Origin: Shinisaurus crocodilurus
Taxonomy: Eukaryota > Chordata > Lepidosauria > Squamata > Shinisauridae
Assembly: GCA_021292165.1 (NCBI GenBank)
Contig: CM037879.1
Span: 112,522,359 to 112,586,358, forward strand
DNA: 64,000 nucleotides
Direction: 5' to 3'
Both the position numbers and the translations under genes were made by a program. Below the pieces are notes generated by a model that was given only the letters and a program-made list of their open reading frames with translations, had not been told where the DNA came from and searched no databases. Positions 30,841 through 64,000 of this stretch are shown here, piece after piece; the stretch's first letter is position 1, and every line of letters starts with the position of its first letter.

Positions 30841-31050
30841 GAGGAACCATAGCTCAGTGTGATAGAGCACATGCTTTGCATGCAGAAGGCCCCAGGTTTG
30901 ATCCCCGGCCTCCAGGTAGGGCTTGGAAAGAATCCTGCCTGAAACGCTGGAGAGCCGTTGCCAGTCAGTGTCGACAATACTGTCGACAATGCTAGGCTAG
31001 ATGGACCAATGGTCTGACTCAGTATAAGGCAGCTTCCTATGTTCCTATGT
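30841..31050 (+). mobile_element. tRNA-headed SINE with L3/CR1-type tail
   Basis: The head resembles tRNA-Ala: 'atagctcagtgtgatagagc' (A box), 'tttgcatgcagaaggc' (anticodon arm, TGC) and GGTTTGATCCCC (B box). It then has a body and the tail 'ctagatggaccaatggtctg' to TTCCTATGTTCCTATG. The tail matches the L3-like 3' ends in this window, so it is probably mobilised by that LINE group. It is not a functional tRNA. Confidence 0.85.
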
Positions 31051-32204
31051 GCTTCCAGATGGGGCTTTTATAGCACCATTGCCCGTCTCCTTCACAGAAC
31101 CTTACAGGGGGTCCAGACATCATCTTCAATTCGTAAGCCTCCAGTGTTTCCCCACCTTCTTCCATCTTTTTTCCTACTGCATAAAACCTGTTAAGGAAAA
31201 AAAGATGGAACTGCTGCACAATGCCTTCCAATTGGTAGCGCTAGAAGGAGCTCTCCATCTGGAAGCACCTGTAGTGTGGCTGCAATGACAAGTTTATGCT
31301 GGTGGGTTGGTGTCAGCCACCTCGTCTGCCAGCCTTGGTTTTTGGGCCAAACTGAAGGGTATCTCTTAGGTGCAAACAGATTTGGATTCCACAGGCAAAA
31401 AACATAAAATAGACCCAAGCAAACAAATTTCCCTAAAATAGCCTCAAAACATGTGCAATCTCCCAGAATATGACCATAATCCTATATCGTAAGCCCCATT
31501 AAACTGTGAATAAACACGTGCTGTATATTAGGGAGAAAATAAACAGGTGAAAAACATGGCTCATTATTGCAACTGCATACTAGGAAAACTGGCTCTTTTT
31601 AATTTTTACCTGTCAGAAAGCTGTTAAGTAACGGTGCACTCCCAATGCTACACAAATTCTGAGCTTTTGGGCTAGGAGTGTGTAGCAACACTAGTGGTAG
31701 AACCAGAAGAATCAATGTTGTATGCTGTCTGTCCCAACCCACCAGCCCAGCTTGAAACAAAAGGTACCAGCAAAGAGGAGTTCCTACTCTTTCTAATTCC
31801 AGACTTACTTCATGTGAAAAAATGTGTGCTTTTCAGATTCTTAACATTTTATAATTTTTTTAATGAAAACTTAAGTTTTGGGGCAAAACATATTATTCTA
31901 TATATTATATAATATTATTTTAGTTTCTAAACATTTATAAAATAGCCCTGCCTACACAAATTTGAAAATTCAACTGAAACAGAGAACTGGTTCGATATCT
32001 GCAACACCTCCCACTGACATTCATTCAGACTGCAAATCTCCATTTTAGAAGAAATCTAAACTGCAGGCCTGGTGGCTATAACACCTGGCCAAATTTTTGC
32101 ACTTTTCTGTTTCTTCTTCTATTGCGAATTAATGGCAAATCAAGGTTAAAAAGGCCCTATGACCACCACCTTTTCCTGTTTCTTCCCCCTGCTTTTTGTA
32201 CCAC
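31051..32204. other. Intergenic, nothing recognised
   Basis: AT-rich in part (31850-31940). No supported gene or repeat. Confidence 0.4.
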
Positions 32205-32465
32205 CTAGTCTGATGAAGAGTTCTGCAGAACATAGATTTCATAGATCATAGAGTTGGAAGGAGCCTACAAGGCTATCGAGTCCAACCCCCTGCTCAATGC
32301 AGGAAACTAGAGGGGTCTCCCATCCAAGTAACAACCAGGCTTGACCCTGCTTAGCTTTCCACGCTCAGACAAGCTGAGCCAGTGTAAGCCACAGGCCTGA
32401 AAACTTACACATTTTGGTGGGATTTTGGTTGGTCCTAATAAAGGCCCAATGCAGATTTTGATTTT
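32205..32465 (-). repeat. Interspersed repeat of unknown class, copy 3, split by a SINE
   Basis: The text 'gtctgatgaagagttctgca' at about 32208-32228 and 'acttacacattttggtggga' with 'ggtcctaataaaggcccaat' at 32402-32453 are the reverse of the repeat at 23142-23236. The 5S-headed SINE sits between the halves. Confidence 0.5.
32231..32399 (-). mobile_element. 5S rRNA-headed, CR1-tailed SINE, copy 4
   Basis: Same architecture as copy 3: CR1-type tail at 32231-32310, 5S-like block at about 32318-32372, head end 'gccacaggcctg' near 32399. It lies about 330 bp upstream of the ATG5 CpG island. Confidence 0.9.
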
Positions 32466-32538
32466 CCCTAACCCCCCTCATGGACCAGGTGCATAACTAA
32501 CCTTTATTTTTTATGATTGTTCTATACAGTAATCACTG

Positions 32539-32690
32539 GGTGACTTTGGGCCTCTCTGTCTAACCTACCTCACAGCGTTGTTGTGAGGATAAAATGGGAG
32601 AGGACGACGACGATGTAAGCCGCCTTGGGTTGCTTGCAAGAGGAAAAAAAAAGACGGGATATAGATGGAATGAATTAATGAATGAATAAT
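32539..32690 (+). mobile_element. MIR-like SINE, 5'-truncated
   Basis: Begins inside the family at 'gtgactttgggcctctctgt', continues 'ttgttgtgaggataaaatgg', 'gtaagccgccttgggttgct' and ends in a 'gaatgaattaatgaatgaat' tail. The full head is present at 57756. Confidence 0.8.
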
Positions 32691-32742
32691 AAACAAATAC
32701 TGTACTCAGTTACAGCGAAGCCCGTTTGTTTGTTTACAGTCT

Positions 32743-32760
32743 GCCGCCCCCTAGAGGGGA
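32743..32760 (+). promoter_or_regulatory. Possible CTCF-type motif
   Basis: GCCGCCCCCTAGAGGGGA at the upstream edge of the island resembles the CTCF core (CCnCnAGrkGGC). A single motif match without binding data. Confidence 0.3.
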
Positions 32761-32970
32761 ACTTCAGCCAAGCCAAGCGGCGGCTCCGGAGCTCGCCCCT
32801 GCGCGACGTCATTTTCCATAGCCTCGATGATTAGCCAATCGTTGTCGCCACTTCCGGGTTGCGAAGTAACCGAAAACAGTTGGGAGCGCCGGACTATCCC
32901 AGAACGCTACCTCCTTCCTTCTTGGCGCTGTAGAACGGGAGGAGCAAGAAAGGAAGCGATAGGGACCGGC

Positions 32971-32979
32971 GGGGCGGGG
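32971..32979 (+). promoter_or_regulatory. GC box (Sp1-type)
   Basis: GGGGCGGGG, a canonical GC box, lies 11 bp before the E-box/CRE. Confidence 0.6.
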
Positions 32980-32989
32980 GTGTCTGAGG

Positions 32990-33001
32990 CACGTGACGTC
33001 A
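32990..33001 (+). promoter_or_regulatory. E-box overlapping a CRE
   Basis: CACGTGACGTCA: CACGTG (32990-32995) overlaps the palindromic CRE TGACGTCA (32994-33001). With flanks, GGCACGTGAC matches the TFEB/CLEAR consensus GTCACGTGAC at nine of ten bases. Both factors are plausible regulators of an autophagy gene; this is motif evidence only. Confidence 0.55.
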
Positions 33002-33004
33002 CGC

Positions 33005-33177
33005 ACAGAGCGGGCCCCTGCTGTAGAGCTAGCGGAGAACTTTAAAAGGAAGGCCTTTCGCCGTTGCTACCAGTAGGCGGAGCCGAGCTGGACGGAGCCT
33101 GCGCGTTGCTGACTTGTGCGCGAGCCTCCCTCGCGCGCATACAAGGGGCTCGGCGGGGGAAGGCAACAAACTGTCAG
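33005..33177 (+). other. ATG5: Probable ATG5 non-coding exon 1
   Basis: Ends ...AACTGTCAG before GTAACG at 33178. The next exon (36352) contains the start codon. ATG5 in other vertebrates has a non-coding first exon separated by an intron. The transcription start is unknown, so the left border is a guess within the CpG island. Confidence 0.55.
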
Positions 33178-33702
33178 GTAACGGCAGCTTTTTTTCCCTT
33201 GCCCCCTCCCTCTCTTGCGGTTTGTGAAGTGGGTTCTGGGGAAGGCTGTCGGAGCAGCCTATGGGTGATATGACGGGAAGCAGGGGCTGGAAGAGGCAGG
33301 GGACCCTGCTCTTCACACTCTCATTACGAGCTTATGAAGAGTTCTAGAAACCTCTCCCTCTTCTCTCTACGAAAGTCGTTGTAAATGGGACTTCCTTGCA
33401 GCATTGGGCCTAGATTCACCCCGTGTATCAACCTCCACCCAACCCCAAAATCACCCCCTCAATATATTATGTTGCTGTGCATTAATCAACCAGGAAGACC
33501 AATTTGACCCCTCCCCTTCCTCTCTAGGCCTCTCTAGGCCATGATTGCAGCTGTTACAACCAAGTGGACTGAAAAGTTTTTTAAAAAGAGGGAGTGAATC
33601 TCTACTTAGTGGTAATATTTAATAATACTTTAATATTTGTATGGAACTATTAAGTGTTCATATGCATTATCTAGTTGCAGTCCTTACAATAAGCCTGTAA
33701 GG

Positions 33703-33837
33703 CAGTGTTTCTCAACCTTGGGTCCCCAGATGTTTTTGGCCTACAACTCCCAGCATGCCCCAGCCAGCTATGCTGGCTGGGGCATGCTGGGAGTTGTAGG
33801 CCAAAAACATCTGGGGACCCAAGGTTGAGAAACACTG
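33703..33837. mobile_element. Perfectly palindromic hAT-type fold-back element, 135 bp
   Basis: Arms 33703-33768 and 33772-33837 are exact reverse complements (66 bp each) around a 3-base loop (TAT). The ends are CAGTGTTTCTCAACC and its complement. Perfect 8-bp duplication CTGTAAGG at 33695-33702 and 33838-33845. The arm text (ctacaactcccagcatgccc) is of the same hAT MITE type as other copies here. It lies in ATG5 intron 1. Confidence 0.97.
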
Positions 33838-33904
33838 CTGTAAGGTAAGTCAGTATTATCCCCCATAATACTAGAACTCAGAGTCACCTAATGAAATTGA
33901 TCAG

Positions 33905-34232
33905 TGATGGGTCCACAGCAGACACAGGTAACTATTTCACGCAGTAGTTAACTTATGGAATTCACGGCCACAGAATGTGGTGATTGCCATAAGCTTAGAT
34001 GGCTTTAAAAAGAGTCAAATTCATGGGGGTTAGGTGTATCAGTGGGTACTAGCCATGATAGCTAAATGGTATACTGTCAGTACCGGTTGCTGAGGGACAA
34101 GCAAAGGGTAGGGCTTTTGCATTTGTTCTTTGCTTGTAGACTTACTGGAAGCATCTGACATCCACCATTGGAAATAGGATGTTAGATTAGATGGACTGTT
34201 GGTCTGATCCAGCAGGGGTTGCTCTTCTGCTT
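33905..34232 (+). mobile_element. L3/CR1-type LINE 3' fragment
   Basis: The text 'aattcacggccacagaatgt' through 'gatggactgttggtctgatc' is a CR1/L3 3' UTR like 1720-2006. It lies in ATG5 intron 1 and has no coding capacity. Confidence 0.7.
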
Positions 34233-35138
34233 TTAAAACTATAAGGCAAGTTCTCCATTCTAGGCAGTGACAGAATGGCCTGGGGTAAAGCATGCACACT
34301 GCTAGAAGTACATGAATGTTTTTACTACAGCCAGAATTGGTGGAACTGGCAAGCCACTCTCCATTTAAAACTGTCTTGACATTTCCTATACCTGTTCAGC
34401 TATAGGAAAGCTATAGCTTTCAAGACAACTTTGGTTGTATGTGTGTATTTCCCCCCCTGTCTATGCTGTGATTGCCTAGGATTGAAGACTAAATTGTGTA
34501 TCTTAAAAAGCTAACCACATAGTGGGCAATTTTGCATGCCATGCTAAGCCACCCTGAAGATAAGCCACCATGGGTTGGTTGTTGGCTCAGTTACTTCCGA
34601 CAGATGATTACTCCCCACTTTACTCCCAGCAGATGATTGGGTGCACTGAGTCTTGCTGTGGGTTGTGTCCCCCTTAGTCCTCCCACCCGCTCCTGGCACG
34701 TATCCCTGGCACCTTTGCAGCAGAAATACCCATTTCCTTGTTGCCTACATCGGCGCTCTTTCTGCAACTGGTTGTCTGTGATTGCTGGCTCATGAGAGAA
34801 ACTTCCCTCCCCTCTCCCACTTCAGATCGCCAAATACATGTAATTTTCTGAACCTTTATGGATTTTGTAACCTGCATATCGATATCCCCCTCTTGTTAAG
34901 GTCTTTGTCAATTTCATCCTCCACTTTGATGCTTGCCTTGCAAGCATGAAGGTGGAGTGGAGCACCTTTTTTTAAAAAAAGGCTGCTTCAGGTACTGCTG
35001 AAATAATTACACCTGTCCAAAAAAGCTCCTTCTCCTGCAGCTGCTAGCTGCTTTCGGCTCCCCCTACCCCTTTGTGCTTGTTGCTTCCCTCTGCTGGTCT
35101 CTATTGTTAGCTGTCAGATATGGGTTACAGAGTAGTGA
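34233..35138. other. ATG5 intron 1, no gene seen
   Basis: Contains a remnant with 'taagccaccatgggttggtt' near 34560, related to the fold-back repeat family. Otherwise unassigned. Confidence 0.4.
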
Positions 35139-35146
35139 CCAGGATC

Positions 35147-35292
35147 CAGTGCTTTTTTTCTGGAGAAAAGGGTACCGGAACTCTTGGATTACATTTCCTC
35201 GGGAGTAGATGGCGATTAAATTGTAATGCAATTAATAGAAGAAAAGGTGCTGGAACTCAGTTCCGGTGAGTTCCACCAGAAAAAAAGCCCTG
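35147..35292. mobile_element. 146-bp hAT-type MITE, copy B
   Basis: Same ends as copy A at 29282. Perfect 8-bp duplication CCAGGATC at 35139-35146 and 35293-35300. It differs from copy A at two positions (near the 26th and 29th base). It lies in ATG5 intron 1. Confidence 0.95.
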
Positions 35293-35689
35293 CCAGGATC
35301 AGTAAAGATACACACATTTTAAGGCAGAGCAGATAGTGAGGTGAATTGGTAAAGATATGCAAAGGCAGAGCAGTGAGTGGGATCGGTAAATATGCACAAA
35401 TTTAATCACAGAGCAGTAAAGCAGAGGGGGAAATTATGTAAATTTCATAGCTGCGGTCTTTTGCATGTGCACACTTGTGCAAGACCTTTTTTTTAAGGTT
35501 GCGAACGCATTTGGGACACTCCAGTGTCCTTTCTTCTCACTTTTAGGAGCATGGAGAGGAGGGCACTGGCAAAGGATGAGGGAGGATGGCACTGGCACTT
35601 GCAAGATCGCAAGGAGCAGCAGGGGTTTTCACTGCTCTTGCCAGGCGGCTCTCTAGCTGTTTCCAGCAACCCACAATGAAGTCACTGTG

Positions 35690-35890
35690 CAGGGTTCAGA
35701 CATCATGACAAGCCACCTTGAAAACAAGCTACCCTGAACAGCCCAATAACAAGTCATGGGTTCTCAGGGTAGCTTGTTCATGGAAAACAACCCATGATGA
35801 AAATGCCGCTCTGGGACAAGCTATCCTGAAACAACCCATGTTGACAACTCACTGTGGCTTATCGTGTTATGCGAACCAGGTCAGTGACTC
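35690..35890. repeat. Fold-back MITE-like repeat, copy 2
   Basis: Starts near 'gggttcagacatcatgacaa' and ends 'atcgtgttatgcgaaccagg', which are inverted counterparts. Interior dyads are 'acaagctaccctga' and 'tcagggtagcttgt'. ATG5 intron 1. Confidence 0.55.
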
Positions 35891-35922
35891 TTACCTTTTA
35901 CTTCAGTCATAAGAATTTACAG

Positions 35923-35990
35923 TGCAATACTATATGTGTCTACCATTGAGTTCAATGGAGCTTACTCCCAGGTAAGTGATTATAGGATCT
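35923..35990. repeat. Short dyad repeat, copy
   Basis: 'gcaatactatatgtgtctac', then 'gagttcaatggagcttactc' and 'aggtaagtgattataggatc', the reverse orientation of the 29141 copy. ATG5 intron 1. Confidence 0.6.
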
Positions 35991-36351
35991 CAGCCAAAGG
36001 ATGGGGTTTATCAATAGAAATAGATAAAAAAATATTTATTATTACAAGTAGGCTATGACCCTGAATAAACAAGAAGTTTGTCATGCAGTAGTCTCTTCTG
36101 CACCTGTTTTTTGTTTAGAAATAGCTGCAGGGAGGGGAAGTTGGTTCTCTTCCCCCCCCCCCCATTGTATTAGTTTACAAGGAATTTAATGTGCAGGTGT
36201 ATAATGCTTTGTCTAAGCCAACCATTTCTGTGTATATTCAAAAGAAGAAGAAACATCTTCATTATCATGTGTTGTGGAAGTATACTAAAGGGGTAATACG
36301 ATTCATGTAAACTTAAGGGTCTAAAAGCTGACTCTTATTTTTTGTTTGTAG

Positions 36352-63507
<27,156 letters not shown>

Positions 63508-63775
63508 TGAAGACATGATAAAACATGTGCTTTCTTGCTTGTAGTATTAACCAACTTAATAACAGGACAATCATGATAAAAATTAATATTCTACAAAATG
63601 TAGATGTTGAAACCATGTATTTTTGTGTATATATAAGAGTAAACAATATATGATAGAATATATATATCATATATGCTTGAATTTGGTTCTTGGTCTGTTG
63701 GACAGTGCATGCTACCATGCTTGCGAAGTCTTAGCAGAGTTGGGTTAATTTTGCACAAAGTCCGAACATCTAAAG

Positions 63776-63897
63776 CAGGTATAGAACCTGTGGCCTTCCT
63801 GATCGTGGACTACAACTCTGACCATTGGCCATGCTGGCTGGGGCTGATGGGAGCTGGAATCCAATAACATCTGGAAGGTCACAGTTTCCCTACCCCT
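63776..63897. mobile_element. hAT-type MITE, degraded
   Basis: Starts CAGGTATAGAACCTGTGG and ends with 'ggtcacagtttccctacccc'. Inner arms are 'gtggactacaactctgacca' and 'ctgatgggagctggaatcca'. ATCTAAAG before and ATCTAAGA after look like a decayed 8-bp duplication. ATG5 intron 7. Confidence 0.65.
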
Positions 63898-64000
63898 TAT
63901 CTAAGAAGTCACTGTAGGCAATACTCTTTCCCCCTTCAGATAAACAAGCAGAAACTCTTGGTTACATGGGAGTGAGTATACAGTGACTTATATCTCCCCA

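Larger units (their letters stand above)
32735..33260 (+). promoter_or_regulatory. ATG5: CpG-island promoter of ATG5
   Basis: A sharp rise in GC and CpG against AT-rich flanks, about 3.2 kb upstream of the ATG5 start codon. It contains a half-CRE GACGTCA (32805-32811), an ETS-like CACTTCCGGG near 32849, a GC box (32971-32979) and an E-box/CRE (32990-33001). No TATA box is evident, as expected for a housekeeping gene. A consensus splice donor follows at 33178. Confidence 0.85.

Noticed and set aside
30841..30915. tRNA-Ala-like gene
   Set aside because: The head resembles a tRNA with A and B boxes but has mismatched arms and runs directly into a LINE-type tail. It is a SINE.
1..32700. Exons of the neighbouring gene CRYBG1 expected by synteny
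   Set aside because: In mammals CRYBG1 lies divergently upstream of ATG5, but I found no crystallin-type motif or other host exon in this interval. It is probably further left.

Overview
The window is nuclear DNA of a vertebrate, most likely a squamate reptile. Its one recognisable host protein-coding gene is ATG5 on the + strand. I spliced it from 36407 to 63499 by matching the translated exons to the known ATG5 protein: six coding exons, about 230 of the roughly 275 codons, with the last exon beyond the right edge. Reptile origin is inferred from the repeats: young CR1, L2, L3-like and L1 retrotransposons, MIR-like SINEs, hAT MITEs and a 5S rRNA-headed SINE. None of these fixes the species.

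Left part (1-32.7 kb): intergenic and almost entirely mobile DNA, much of it nested. At 2.4-6.0 kb a minisatellite was split by a CR1 element, and that CR1 was split by a 1.5-kb MITE with a CpG-rich core. At 8.7-12.7 kb lies an apparently full-length non-LTR retrotransposon with a >1050-codon endonuclease/reverse transcriptase frame. At 14.8-22.9 kb a second LINE of unresolved clade has a perfect 11-bp target duplication and has itself been hit by a CR1, a 5S-headed SINE and a MITE. Further right are an L1 fragment with an 18-bp target duplication, a probable solo LTR inside a hAT MITE, several palindromic MITEs and more SINEs.

Middle (32.7-33.3 kb): a CpG-island promoter with GC box, E-box/CRE and a probable non-coding first exon ending at a consensus donor at 33177.

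Right part (33.2-64 kb): ATG5 introns 1-6 and the start of intron 7. The introns hold hAT MITEs (one a perfect palindrome), MIR-like SINEs, L2, CR1 and L3 fragments, and several large fold-back elements that would form long hairpins in the pre-mRNA.

No prokaryotic-type system, CRISPR array or host tRNA/rRNA gene is present. The points most worth a second look are the 5S-CR1 chimeric SINE (five copies), the 3'-truncated LINE with a perfect target duplication, the MITE-borne CpG islands and the palindromic elements around ATG5. I found no credible evidence of a wholly new biological system. All homology calls are from memory of families, without a database search.
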